From Apium graveolens (lineage: Eukaryota; Streptophyta; Magnoliopsida; Apiales; Apiaceae), in contig NC_133648.1 of the NCBI RefSeq assembly GCF_009905375.1, positions 305,366,565-305,430,564 on the forward strand: a stretch of 64,000 bases of DNA, written 5' to 3'. Under the pieces are notes generated by a model. The model was given only the letters and a program-made list of their open reading frames with translations, did no database searches and was not told the DNA's origin. The position numbers were made by a program, and so were the translations under genes. This document shows positions 1 through 11,602 of this stretch, piece by piece (position 1 is the first letter of the stretch; every line of letters begins with the position of its first letter).

Positions 1-1229
1 TAACAATCTTTTTACAAAGACAAGTTAGGTGATTTGTTGAGCCACATCTTTAACACTACTTTCTAGGGGCATCTGCAACATACGCATAGTTATTGATTTT
101 GTTGACTCCTATCTTTCCATATCTGTTCTTTTTTCTTTATTGTGCTTTCATTTTTGGCTTCAGTTACTGATGTTTTGATGACTGGACTGGTCTTAGGATT
201 TTTCTCACTTTCAGTGTTGACAGTTGATTTGACATTTTTCTTTTATTCATCTTTATCTGCAATTTCATGCTTGATGATGAGCTCCTCTTCACTGAAATTC
301 ACCTCACAGACTTTGAACAAGGGTGTATTCACATTTTGAAGCACAACATAAACTTCCTTGTTCACACTTTCCTTGCCTTTGTCAATTTGACTTTTCTTTT
401 GAGATGAACAAGCCTCATAGTTGAGTCCAATTGCTATGTTAGCACAAGGCTTGTTCTTTTCATGGTATTGACCAACCAGTTGAGAGGCATTTTTAAATAA
501 CTTAAGTTTAAGTTCATTTTTCTCAGTTTTATCTCTCAATACAACTTCTATTTCCTCTGCACATTTCAGCTTGTTTTTAAGATATTAATTTTCTTGCCTA
601 ACTCTAGGCTTACAAGCTGCAGCTCTAGTTCTTGTTTCTCAATTTCTAGTTTCTCATTCACTTTTGATAGTTTATTCATCTCCTTATTGGCATCCACTAT
701 GCTTATATGAATGTGAAATATTTATACACTCATCTTTTCAACAGTTTTCTCATGTTATGTAGCATTCAAATCAATGGTGGTTAGGATAGGTACTTCAGAT
801 TTTAGTACAAATGATTTTCCTTTCTCCAAGGCCATGAGAGCATAGTTTCTATATTTTTCACTATCATCTTCATCATCTGTATCATCCAAGCTCTGTCCCT
901 CCTCTTGTTTCTTTTTCAGAAGTGCTTCATACTTAGCCTCAAGTTCCAAGTATGCCTTATCTTTCATCACCTTCTTTGGATTTATCCTGATTTATAGCCA
1001 CTTTTTCCAGTTGTATTTGTCTGAGTTTTTCCATTCCAGTTGTTGTATGATGATTAACCTTTACCCTTGAAGTACCTGGGCTTTTTGAATCTTATGTTTG
1101 AAAACTTCCTTGTCAGATAGGCCATAGACTAGTCCATTTCATCCAACTCATCAAGAGTGTACTACTCATCCTCTTCTAACTCCAGAATGACTTGCTTTTG
1201 AGGTTCCTTATTCTTGTGCTCAACAGGTT
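1..1229 (-). pseudogene. E1 copia gag, C-terminal part (broken)
   Basis: This is the distal half of the gag region of an old Ty1/copia element on the minus strand. The proximal half lies at 21518-22300, and the two parts were separated by the insertion of E2. Reading down from 1229, the frame gives a Lys/Glu-rich stretch, then a basic segment (FKKPRYFKGKG), then at 970-755 an acidic, heptad-like coiled-coil piece that resembles the gag tail of plant copia elements. Near 10-60 there is a second zinc-knuckle remnant (RCGSTNHLT followed by Cys). Several stops and frameshifts interrupt it, so no gag protein is expected. The element continues off the left edge, so its pol and 3' LTR are not visible here. 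Confidence 0.75.
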
Positions 1230-1553
1230 TGTTAGGTCACACAACACTGTAGAAAAGGGTTGAATACAGTGTAGAATACAATCAAATCGATTTCGAACAC
1301 AAGTAACAGTAAACAGATATATTCGATATAATAAACTCTATTACAATGGAACTGTTCTCTCTCAGTGATGAACAAATATCACGAGAGCTGCTAGGTTACA
1401 ATGTATGATCTTCTCGATAATGATAACACATATAGTGTAAACCTATGTTTGTGTTTATATAGTACACAGTTACAAGATAACTTCTAACTGATATGGAATA
1501 TAATTATGTCTCCTAAAATATATCGATCGGATATCTTATACAAGTCTTTAAGT
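1230..1553 (-). repeat. E2 3' LTR, U3 side missing
   Basis: This stretch matches 20944-21247 of the 5' LTR almost base for base, apart from scattered substitutions and one extra block of about 19 bp near 1412. The match stops abruptly at 1553, next to the polypurine tract. The distal 270 bp of U3 (equivalent to 21248-21517), including its TG terminus, is absent. The outer end (TGTTAGG on the plus strand) is intact and abuts the target duplication. Confidence 0.85.
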
Positions 1554-1554
1554 T

Positions 1555-1569
1555 CTCCCCCTTTTTGGC
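1555..1569 (-). other. E2 polypurine tract
   Basis: On the minus strand this reads GCCAAAAAGGGGGAG. It lies directly between the third-ORF stop codon and the 3' LTR, the expected place for the plus-strand primer of a copia element. Confidence 0.75.
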
Positions 1570-1573
1570 ATCA

Positions 1574-1678
1574 TCAGGAAGTAAGAGAGAAAGAAGAAGT
1601 TCAACTGAAGATTGGATTTCATCCAATTGAGCATTTTGAGAAACTTGGTTAGTCAGGACCTCAGCAATTTGGGCATGT
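1574..1678 (-). pseudogene. E2 third ORF, C-terminal end
   Basis: The last 34 or so codons of the third ORF of E2, cut off from the main body (11603-13712) by E3. The minus strand reads AEVLTNQVSQNAQLDEIQSS, then a Leu/Ser tail, and ends in TGA at 1576-1574. It is a short amphipathic, coiled-coil-like segment. It resembles the stretch IKVENSITKVLINQVHQTHL in the third ORF of E8, which supports homology of the two ORFs. Confidence 0.75.
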
Positions 1679-4600
1679 TATAACGAATCGTACACTTCTG
1701 TAATATTTAAATATGTAATTACTAAATAATTAAATAAATAAATTATGTGTATGGGTTCTGTCAGTTGGATATTATTTCTGTTAATATTTTATTAATTTTA
1801 TAATATTTTGAGAATTTTAAAATTTGTTCAGAAATTTTAGGATTAGTTCGACCCGCGTGTTATTTTATTTGATCGATAAATACAAATATGAGTTGCATTT
1901 TAAAAATATTTCAAAATTATGGAAAACTTATTTTAATAACTTTTAATTATTTATGATATTTTATAAAATATTTTATTACGTTCGGGTTTTAGTTACCTGT
2001 AAATTATTCGTTAAAAAGTTAAAATGTGGGTCAGATAGTATATTAGTTGCGGGGATAATAAAAATAAAAACCAACACAACAATTACTACCTACCTGTACC
2101 CCCCCCCCGGTCTCTCATCTCTCTATCTCAGCCCTCTCTCTCTATTTTTTCTGCTGTTTCTTGATTCCTCTCCTTCGATCCCTCCTTATTTCACCCTTTT
2201 CTTCTCCGTTTATTCTTTCGGTTCAGGTGAGTGGTACCGCCTCTGTTTTTCCCGGCTGTTTCTCATTTTTCCGACCACTCCTGCTATTGTTTCGATCTGT
2301 TTCTTTTGGTCGCGGTGTATCGTGTTTCTACATGTGTGTATAGGCGCGTGCCCGTGTCCCTCGTTTCGTTTTTGTCCTTGCTCCGTTTTCCCTTGTTCCG
2401 CCGCCGCCCCTCGCTGTCTACGGCGAGGCGGTGGCGCGTGGTGAAGGGGTATGTATGTTGGCTTGTTGCGGTTCTGTTGCCTCTGCTTCGATGATGTGGT
2501 GTTAATTGGTTTATCTGATTTAATTGAATTATACAGGGAAATATTCGAATGAAATCGTGTTGATTATTCGACTAATTATTTTAATTATTTGAAGTTATAT
2601 CGGTGAAATCTGTGTTGGAAACCCGACTTTAATCGGGTACCCGCGATTTCGCCGCCGTCGGCAATGAATCGGCGAGCCGACGGTGGGCTATGATGATACG
2701 ATTTGAGTCCTCCGATTTAAAAATACAACATACGATTTAAGTTATAAAATACAAATTAAAACATAAAAATACAGATAATAATGATTAATAAGTGTATCTA
2801 ATTGGTGTTTATGAATTTGCGAGTAATAATGTTGACTGAAATCGGTGGTTGGGTTTTGGATTGTGATTGATTGTGGTTGTGATTGTTTTGAAGTTGGGAT
2901 GTTCGACGGGTTAGCCGATAAATAAAGGAGGTGCTGCCCGATTTCCGGAAAATTAAATTACGGAAATACGAGGCCGTACCCAATGACTATCGAAACGTCG
3001 ATCGGTTATATGTACGTACCTTATACGAAATCTGATTATGTGTTGTGATGAAATACTTTATGAAAATCGATAACCCTAATTTCATAAAAGGATAAATATA
3101 CCTACTTTCTGAAAACGAACACCGAACCGACTTTCGAAGACGTGAACCTTAATTGATACGTGTATTATAATATTGAATATGTTACGAGTCGGGTTTTGTT
3201 AACGTTCTGGTAGATTGTTAGTGAGGATATGTCAAGAATAATCGAAGGTCTAAGTTAGGGTGTTTCGAATTTGTAGGTGCTAGTCGGAAGGCCCAAGAGT
3301 TGGCATTGGATAGCCTAGTGGACAGTTGACGAGCTCAGTAAGGTTCCGATCGAAGGACCTGAGTGTTGGAGTCGAATCCAGGGCAATCTAGTGGTTAGAC
3401 GTTAAAGTCTGAGCGTCCGTGTCGGCTCAAGGTCAATCGATATTATTTGTAAAGCTCTGTAAGGCAAGTAACCCTGACCATTCTTTTATGGTTCAGTATA
3501 TATGAATAGATAATGATTTATTCTCGTGGTGGAACAGAACGTTATAAGTTACGTATCCCCTGCGTTCAAATTGTTTTATTAACTTGTGTTTTGAGGGAAA
3601 AGTAACTTCGGAAAATGCCTATCTCTAAATTTTGAATAAAATGAAATTTTTTTGGAAAGTGTGATGTGATATAATTGTTTTGACAAGAGATAGGTAAGTG
3701 ATTTGGAAAATTGGATAAAAATGATCAGATAATTGGATGAGTGTGCGCAGGAGGCCCGTAACGGCTTGGAAGATAGCGTAAGAGGCGAAGTGGTTGCGCA
3801 CCCTATCATAACCATCAGCCCAGCGTGACAGAGACCTAGCTAGTCTCTGAGTTCCGGAACAAGTTTTCATAGGATAGCCAAGATAGAGTTATCCTATGGA
3901 GATAGCCTGATCAGCTGTCTCACCAGGGATTATCCAATACTTTTATATCTGAGCAAGTGATTTTGAGGTTCCCGGAGAGGAACAAGTTTTATAGGTCCTA
4001 TGATGGGACATGTTTTATAGGTCCTATGACGGGACAAGTTTTATGGTTCCCCTAATGGAACAAATGATTTTGGGTCCCCGTAGCGGTACAAATGGTTTTA
4101 TGGGTCCTGCGATGGGACGGAAGATTTGAAAATGAAAGAAGCATGCTAAAACTGAAATTTGGTATTTATGCACAACACTCAACTGATGATTTGGTTTTAG
4201 AGAGCATGCTAGTTTTGATATCCAGTTCACACATGTTTTACTTGTTTTCTAGCCAGTTATGATTTCTTTTCCTATAACTGTTTATCATAAACTGTTTTTG
4301 ATTATTATTCATATAGTGGTACTGCTGAGCAATTGATTGCTCACCCTTACAAAATGTTTTATATATGTATTGCAGATGCCTAGGGGATTCTCCTGTGGTA
4401 GTCAGGGCAGAGTTCCAGTTCCTTCTGTGTCAGGCTCCTCTGAGGTAGTTGTTTTGGACCCAAGCAGGTTTGTTGAGTTGTTGAACAAAGATAGTATTGT
4501 TTGGATTGTCTTTAGTAAGTTGGTTTTGTGATGGTTGTAACCTAAGTCATACTTAAACCTGGAAAAGATCTTGGAAAAAGGGGTTGTGTTTATATAATAA

Positions 4601-4679
4601 TGTTGAGTTGGATTATGCTATGTTGTTAATATTGTTATTGATGACATCAACTCCTGACCCCGGGGTTGAGGCCGTCACA
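1679..4679 (+). repeat. E3 5' LTR (about 3.0 kb)
   Basis: Begins TATAACGA and ends GCCGTCACA. The copy at 8641-11602 is collinear with it, including a C-run near 2100, a conserved GTACCGCCTCTG block and the GAGCAATTGATTGCTCACCCTT segment near 4327. Open frames in the range 1953-4531 recur at matching positions in the 3' LTR and share no visible protein motif. I treat them as chance frames in the LTR rather than genes. Confidence 0.9.
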
Positions 4680-4681
4680 GT

Positions 4682-4693
4682 TGGTATCAGAGC
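4682..4693 (+). other. E3 primer-binding site
   Basis: TGGTATCAGAGC two bases after the 5' LTR. This sequence is complementary to the 3' end of plant initiator Met tRNA and is the standard reverse-transcription primer site for many plant LTR elements. Confidence 0.85.
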
Positions 4694-6000
4694 TACTGGT
4701 TTGAGTCTCTGATTTAGGTTAGGAATAGAGTCAGAAGAGTGCAAGAAGGTTTATTCTATATAGATATGAGTTAGCAACTCAACCGGAGGAGCGAGTCTGT
4801 GAGTTTAGTCAAGGGTTCGAAGGCATAACCCTGATGTCTGTTGGGGATTGGGTGGAACTGCCCTAGATTTCAGTAAGTCTCCCTTATATATAGGTATCAT
4901 TGGCAATGTCTAGTTGAGGTTTCTAATTTCTTTTCTCGAGCAAGCGAATCTGACCGTGAAAGTTTAGGTGGAAGGGTAATAGTCAGCGGCTGCCATGACA
5001 ACCGACTCTCATAATGAATGTGGATCAATACTGAGGTTTATACCTTGAACCCTTATATTTCTTTCCTCAGAGGTTCTATCGGTTGATTGGGGTGAACAAT
5101 ACATATGATGTGACTATTTGTTTGTGTGACAAAAGGGTCTGGTGGGACGCCACCGAATTATGTGTTATAAACTGTATGGTACTAAGATTAGCCATCTTAT
5201 GTACTTGTATTGTTGCTCCCAGTCATATCCGCATTTCCTTCACGTTTCTTTTAGAATGAATTATCTTGATTTCGAAATTTTATTTGGTATTTTATGGAAA
5301 TGAATTTCCTTTGGTAACCACTGTGGTCAGATCGTCCTAGTTATGGAAAGTAAATGAAGAATTGACCGTCAAGAGAAATAAAAGTTCTGTATCCGGTTGT
5401 TATTTTGGAATGATGGAAACAGAAAGGATTTTTGATCCATTGGAAAAGGTTGTTGTCTTAGAAAAGTTAATTCAGTGGTTGTCGAGTCTATGGCAAATGA
5501 TAGGGAACCGTCTTTAGAAGAATGGTTGGCTGAAACTTGGACTAGTAGGCCTAGCAGAGGTCCTTAAGTTGACCTAGTTTACGAGGTTACTTGTTGGTAA
5601 TTGTGGCTGAAATAGCCAACCCTGTTTTATTATGTTGGTTAGTGATACATATGGTTATTAACATGTTATGTGTCACAGTATTGTGAACCGTGGAGTTGAG
5701 TGGTGAAAGATGGTTAGTATACTTGTTGGTGGTTTGGTTGATGTTGATGGATTGATATGGTTGTTGGTTGATTGTTGTGTCGGCTTGAGTCCGACTGGTA
5801 GTCAATAACATAGAGGAAATGCTGCCCAATTTTTTTGGAAAATATCCTACCTTTATGGATACAACTTATACTTTTGTGTGTTACTGATGTTTCTGTTGAT
5901 ACTCCAATTGATCAATTAAAAGAGAGAGTTGGTTAATTGTACCAACTAATGGTCAGTTAGATAGAAGTCAGTTCCAATTAGAGTAAGTCAATTTCTGACG
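4694..6000 (+). other. E3 leader and decayed gag region
   Basis: No credible gag frame survives here. Stops are dense in all frames and I recognise no gag domain. The stretch from about 5620 to 5850 resembles part of this element's own LTR (around 2860-2950). Shared features are a TGG/TTG-rich run, a short block before GGAAATGCTGCCC (GGAGGTGCTGCCC in the LTR), and a following GGAAAA. Confidence 0.5.
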
Positions 6001-6019
6001 TGATTTTCAGACCTGGAAA

Positions 6020-6400
6020 CAAAGAACGTTCGATATGTCACATGTGGTCATAAGGATCATTATGCGTCGGAGTGCACTCCAGAAAATCCAAGAGTTACTT
6101 GTTACAAATGTGGGAAGGTTGGGTGTATTGCAAGGAGTTGTGGAACGATTACTCAAGGTACTACATCCCAAAGGTCAACATCCATCATAGTTAGAGGCAG
6201 AACTTTCAGAGTGACCAAAAGATCGAGTGTTTAGAAGTCGGACGTAGTGCAGCTGATCTGACACCCTTTGAGCTAGAGGAGTTTGACATGATTTTAGTAA
6301 TGAATTGGTTTTCCTTTCATAAGGCAAGATTAATTCAGGAGAAGCGAATAGTAAAGTGTATGGAAGCCAGTAGTAGGGTGAGTTGCTAAAGGAAGGAGCA
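6020..6400 (+). pseudogene. E3 zinc knuckles and protease remnant
   Basis: Two zinc-knuckle traces. The first reads CGHKDHYASEC, with its leading Cys pair disrupted by an apparent one-base loss. The second reads CYKCGKVGCIARSC, where the His is replaced by Cys. Downstream, near 6270-6350, LEEFDMILVMNWFSFHKARL matches the C-terminal portion of the gypsy aspartic protease (normally a GMDWL block). The catalytic D-S/T-G stretch itself is not recognisable. Stops and frameshifts are present throughout. Confidence 0.7.
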
Positions 6401-6526
6401 AGATAAGAAGCTCTTCCAATCGTGCGAAGAAAAGAGTTAATAAGCTAAGGAGATAAAGTAGATCCACCTTGTGTAAAGATACAAAGAAGAAAATACTTAA
6501 GTTGAAGGAAGTTGAGTAATATATAA

Positions 6527-7020
6527 TTGCCTTGGAATTTCTTTGAAGGCCAGTGGGACGAAATAATTAGTTCGATAATTGTAAAAGATATTAGTAAGGA
6601 AAATGAGCATACCAGATATAGTCCCTTGGTTTACACTAGAGATGTTGTTAAAAAGAAGAATGAAATTATGAGAGTATGTAATGATTATCGGGAGTTTAAC
6701 AAAATGACGAATAGGAATTAGTAACCCTATTAAGAATTGATTATTTAGGTGACTTAATTCAAGGAGTGTGTTATTTCTCGGGGAATAACTTAAGATCCAG
6801 CCTGAGAACGCATTGAAAACTGCAGTTAAAACGAAATATGGGCATCACAATTTTTGGTAATGTTATTTGGAGTAACAAGTGTATCAGTAGTGAACATGGT
6901 GTATAAGCATGATTATATTTATTGATAACATCCTCAGCTATTCGAAGACTAAGGATGTCTATGTGGAATGCCCAAGGATTTCCCTACGAAGATTAGAAGG
7001 AAGACAACTATATATTAAGT
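6527..7020 (+). pseudogene. E3 reverse transcriptase remnant
   Basis: The frame at 6527-6721 ends in MRVCNDYREFNKMTNRN, the gypsy RT fingers/palm motif (normally R-M-C-x-D-Y-R-x-L-N). It is followed by a broken equivalent of the D-D-L-I-Q-G block near 6745, and by an altered IDNIL stretch near 6920 where the catalytic Y/F-x-D-D would lie. Many stops and small indels interrupt it; no active enzyme is possible. Confidence 0.75.
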
Positions 7021-7532
7021 TTCAAGTATGAATTTTGGCTGAGAGTAACAAATGATTCTGATTATTCCATTAACGAACATTTAAGCAAGGCCGGTGTAGT
7101 AACAGATGCCCTGTATAGAAGGAAAGGATTGAATGTGATTAAAATCGCTAAGGAGTTAATAAAGGAATAGGGAAAAAGTGGAATGTGAAGTTCAAATATC
7201 TGAAGGTGAGAAGAAGAGAAGATATGAGATTATTTTCCAGTCTTAACTGATGGAGAGAAGCAAGAGGTGTTCGAATTTTTGGAAACTAAATTGAAAATGA
7301 GCACCGCCTATCATTCGTAGACGAAGGGTCAAAGTGAAAGGACGATTCATGCAATATAAGATATGTTGAGAGTATATAGTTTAAATCTAAAAGGAAACTG
7401 TAGTAATCACCAACCATTGATTGAGTCTTCTATGTTAATAATTATCATGTTAGTAGGGAATACTACCTTGCGAAGCCCTGTGTGAGCATAAGTGTGAGTT
7501 CTCCTCTATTGAGAGAAAGTGGGAGTAGAAAT
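7021..7532 (+). pseudogene. E3 RNase H end and integrase core remnant
   Basis: Around 7088-7165 the translation contains VVTDALYRRKGLNVIKIAKE, the RNase H/linker signature of gypsy elements (usually V-A-D-A-L-S-R-K). Around 7285-7460 the integrase core reads LKMSTAYH, then GQSERTIHAI, with the conserved catalytic Glu in GQSERT, although a stop lies between the two blocks. The core is then interrupted by the MITE E4 at 7533 and resumes at 8058. Confidence 0.7.
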
Positions 7533-8049
7533 TAGGGGTGGCAATTTCGGGTTTTGGGTCGGGTTCGTGTCGGGTTGGATGTACCTGATTTTTTTTTATC
7601 AGACCCGAACCCGACCCGACCCGAAACGGGTTCAAAAATTGTGACATGAACCCGACCTGGTAGGTACCCGAGTAACCCGAAATTGACCTGTTTGACCCGA
7701 AATAACCTAAAATTTAGAAAAAATTAAAAAAAAATTGCATCATTACAAAACTAAAATGTTATGCCAAATTAATATAAAAAATAGAAATATAATAAAACAC
7801 AATATTAAAAATTATTTATAAAATATAACCTACCATTTATATACATATAATATATATATATATTAATTATTTAAAAAAACAGGTCGGGTTCGGGTATTTC
7901 GGGTCAACCCGAGAATGACCCGATTTTTTCGGGTAAATTTTTACCCAACCCGAACCCGACCCAAAAGTCAAAATCCTCAACCCTAATTTGTAATTTTGCG
8001 GGTTGAGTTCATGTCGGGTTTCGTGTCGTGTCTGATTTTGCCACCCCTA
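7533..8049. mobile_element. E4: hAT-type MITE, 517 bp
   Basis: The ends are a perfect inverted pair, TAGGGGTGGCAA and TTGCCACCCCTA. It is flanked on both sides by the same 8-mer, GTAGAAAT (7525-7532 and 8050-8057). An 8-bp duplication and a TAGGGGTGGC terminus are hAT characteristics. The element has no coding capacity. Its two arms are packed with CGGGT/ACCCG units (GGGTCGGGTTCGTGTCGGG on the left, mirrored on the right), and the centre is AT-rich (7690-7880). Removing it rejoins the E3 integrase reading (KVGVE followed by MLLDPE). Confidence 0.92.
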
Positions 8050-8640
8050 GTAGAAATGTTGTTAGATCCTGAGTAAATTCAGCGCACCAAGGACGTAGTG
8101 GTGTTGATTCGAAAAAGGGTTGACGCAGCTTGGGATGGACAAAGAAAGAAGAAGGATTTACATCGAAAGAGTATGGATATAAAAGTAGGATCGTGGATAT
8201 TGAAAAAATTTCACCTTGAAAGAAATTGGTTAGGTTTAGTTAGAAGGGGCGAGTTCAGCCCTAAATATATGTACCCGTTGGAGGTATCGAGGAAGATAGA
8301 TGAAGTGCTCATGAGTTAGCATTGTCATTTCAGTTATAGACATTTATAATGTGTTCTGCATGTCATTGTTAAAGTGATATGTTCTTGATTCGAACCAAGT
8401 CATTGAGTAGGATCCAATAGGCTCTCATCCAAATTATTCTGCGTGGAATGATCGACCCAGAACCTAGGTTATTATGAGCAAATCCTTAGGAATGAATTTA
8501 TATCTATAGTAAGTATGCTTTGAATGAATCCTCGAGTGGAAGAGTCCTATTGAGAGTTAGAGTCAGATATGCTTGACAAATATCCTCATTTGTTTAATTA
8601 GATCAGATTCTGAGGACAGAATCTTTTTAAGGGGAAAGGA
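8050..8640 (+). pseudogene. E3 integrase C-terminus and chromodomain remnant
   Basis: The open frame 8098-8319 contains KVGSWILKKF and RRGEFSPKYMYPLEV. The second corresponds to the G-K-L-S-P-R-F-I-G-P-F block at the integrase C-terminus of chromoviruses. Further down, around 8550-8620, ESDMLDKYPHLF and an IRF-x-GQN stretch match the tail of the retroelement chromodomain, the part that targets integration to marked chromatin. Stops interrupt both. The sequence ends in the purine tract AAGGGGAAAGGA (8629-8640) immediately before the 3' LTR. Confidence 0.75.
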
Positions 8641-11602
8641 TATAACGACACGTACACTTCTTTAATATTTAAATGTGTAATTACTAAATAATTAAATAAA
8701 TAAATTATGTGTATGGGTTCTGTTAGTTGGATATTATTTATGTTAATATTTTATTAATTTTATAATATTTTGAGAATTTTTAAAAAAAATTCGGAAATTT
8801 TAGGATTAGTTCGACCCGCATGTTATTTTATTTGATCGATAAATACAGATATGAGTTGCATTTTAGAAATAATTTCAAAATTATGGAAAACTTATTTTAA
8901 TAATTTTAAATTATTTGTGATATTTTATAAAATATTTTATTACGTTCGGGTTTTAGTTACCCATAAATTGTTTGTTAAAAAGTTAAAATGCGGGTCATAT
9001 AGTATATTAGTTGCGGGGATAATATAAATAAAAACCAACACAACAATTACTACCTACATGTACCCCCCCCCGTCTCTCATCTCTCTATCTCAGCCCCCTC
9101 TCTCTATTTTTTTGTTGTTTCTTGATTCCCATCCTTCGATCCCTCCTTATTTCACCCTTTTCTTCTCCGTTTATTCTTTCGGTTCAGGTGAGTGGTACCG
9201 CCTCTGTTTTTCCCGGCCGTTTCTCATTTTTCCGGCCACTCCTGCTATTGTTTCGATCTGTTTCTTTTGGTCGCGGTGTGTGTGTTTATACATGTGTGTA
9301 TAGGCGCGTGCCCGTGTCCCTCGTTTCATTTTTATCCTTGCTCCATTTTCCCTTGTTCTGCCGCCGCCCCTCGTTGTCTCCGGCGAGGCGGTGACGCGTG
9401 GTGAAGGGGTCTGTATGTTGGCTTGTTGCGGTTCTGTTGCCTCTGTTTCGATGATGTGGTGTTAATTGGTTTATCTGATTTAATTGAATTATACAGGAAA
9501 TATTCGAATGAAATTGTGTTGATTATTCAACTAATTATTTTAATTATTTGAAGTTATATCGGTGAAATCTGTGTTGGAAACCCGACTTTAATCGGGTACC
9601 CGCGATTTCGCCGCCGTCGGCAATGAGCATCGGCGAGCCGACGGTGGGCTATGATGATACGATCTGAGTCCTCCGATTTAAAAATACAAAATACGATTTA
9701 AGTTATAAAATACAAATTAAAACATAAAAATACAGATAATAATGATTAATAAGTGTATATAATTCGTGTTTATGAATTTGCAAGTAATATTGTTGACTGA
9801 AATCGGTGGTTGGGTTTTGGATTGTGGTTGTGATTGTTTTGACGTCGGGATGTTCGATGGGTTAGCCGATAAATAAAGGAGGTGCTGCCCGATTTATGGA
9901 AAATTAAATTATGGAAATACGAGGCTGTACCCAATGAATATCGAAACATCGATCGGTCATATGTACGTACCTTATACGAAATCTGATTATGTGTTGTGAT
10001 TAAATACTTTACGAAATCGATAACCCTAATTTCATAAAAGGATAAATATACCTACTTTCTGAAAATGAACACCGAACCGACTTTCGAAGACGTGAACCTT
10101 AATTGATACGTGTATTATAATATTGAATATGTTACGAGTCGGGTTTTGTTAACGTTCGGGTAGATTGTTAGCGAGGATATGTCAAGCATAATCGAAGGTC
10201 TAAGTTAGGGTGTTTTGACTTTATAGGTGCTAGTCGGAAGGCCCAAGAGTTGGCATTGGATAGCCTAGTGGACAATTGATGAGCTCAGTAAGGTTCTGAT
10301 CAAAGGACCTGAGTGCTGGAGTCGAATCCAGGGTAATCTAGTGGTTAGACGTTAAAGTCTGAGCATCCGTGTCGGCTCAAGGTCAATCGATATTATTTGT
10401 AAAGATCTGCAAGGCAAGTACCCCTCACCATTCTTTTATGGTTCAGTATATATGAATAGATAATGTTTTATTCTCGTGGTCGAACAGAACATTTTAGGTT
10501 ACGTATCCCCTGTGTTCAAATTATTTTATTAACTTGTGTTTTGGGGGAAAAGTAACTTCGGAAAATGTCTATCTCTAAATTTTGAATAAAATGAAAATGT
10601 TTTGGAAAGTGTGCTGTGATATAATTGTTTTGACAAGAGATAGGTAAGTGATTTGGAAAACTGAATAAAAATGATCAGATAATTGGATGAGTGTGCGCAG
10701 GAGGGCCGTAACGGCTTGGAAGATAGTGTAAGAGGTGAAGTGGTTGCGCACCCTATCATAACCATCAGCCCAGCGTGACAGGGACCTAGCTAGTCTCTGA
10801 GTTCTGGAACAAGTTTTCATAGGATAGCCAAGATAGAGTTATCCTATGGAGATAGCCTGATCAGCTGTCTCACCAGGGATCATCCAATACTTTTATATCT
10901 GAGCAAGTGATTTTGAGGTTCCCGGAGAGGAACAAGTTTTATAGGTCCTATGATGGGACATGTTTTATAGGTCCTGTGACGGGACGAGTTTTATGGTTCC
11001 TGTAACGGAACAAATGATTTTGGGTCCACGTAACGGGACAAATGGTTTTATGGGTCCTGCGATGGGACGGAAGATTTGAAAATAAAAGAAGCATACTAAA
11101 ACTGAAATTTGGTATTTATGCACAACACACAACTGAATATTTGGTTTTACAGAGCATGCTAGTTTTGATATCCAGTTCACACATGTTTTACTTATTTTCT
11201 AGCAAGTTATGATTTCTGTTCCTATAACTGTTTATCATAAACTGTTTTTGATTATTATTCATATAGTGGTACTGTTGAGCAATTGATTGCTCACCCTTGC
11301 AAAATGTTTTATATATGTATTGCAGATGCCTAAGGGATTCTCCCGTGGTAGTCAGGGCTCCTCTGAGGTAGTTGTGTTGGACCCAAGCGGGTCTGTTGAG
11401 TTGCTGAACAAAGATAGTATTGTTTGGATTGTCTTTATTAAGTTGATTTTATGATGGTTGTAACCTAAGTCATACTTAAACCTGGAAAAGATCTTGGAAA
11501 AAGGGGTTGTGTTTATATAATAATGTTGAGTTAGATTATGTTATGTTGTTAATATTGTTATTGATGACGTCAACTCCTGACCCCGGGGTTGAGACCGTCA
11601 CA
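8641..11602 (+). repeat. E3 3' LTR (about 2.96 kb)
   Basis: Collinear with 1679-4679, with scattered substitutions and short indels. Examples are a shorter C-run at 9062 and a deletion of about 30 bp near 11355 in the GAGTTCCAGTT region. It ends GACCGTCACA and is followed by the second half of E2's third ORF. Confidence 0.9.

Larger units (their letters stand above)
1679..11602 (+). mobile_element. E3: chromovirus (Tekay/Del-like) Ty3/gypsy element
   Basis: A complete but degenerate gypsy element inserted into the third ORF of E2. Its two LTRs, 1679-4679 and 8641-11602, are about 3 kb each and align along their whole length. Flanking 5-mers are CATGT (1674-1678) and CCTGT (11603-11607), a duplication with one mismatch. 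A TGGTATCAGAGC primer site follows the 5' LTR, and a purine tract (AAGGGGAAAGGA) precedes the 3' LTR. Order seen: zinc knuckles, PR, RT, RNase H/IN pieces and a chromodomain-like tail. Very long LTRs plus a chromodomain fit the Tekay/Del branch. The internal part is only about 3.4 kb without the MITE, too short for an intact gag-pol, so internal deletions must have occurred. Confidence 0.9.

Noticed and set aside
1953..4531. Open frames inside the E3 5' LTR, recurring at 9058-11180
   Set aside because: They lie in two copies of an LTR, have no recognisable motif, and overlap in several frames; conservation reflects LTR duplication, not coding.
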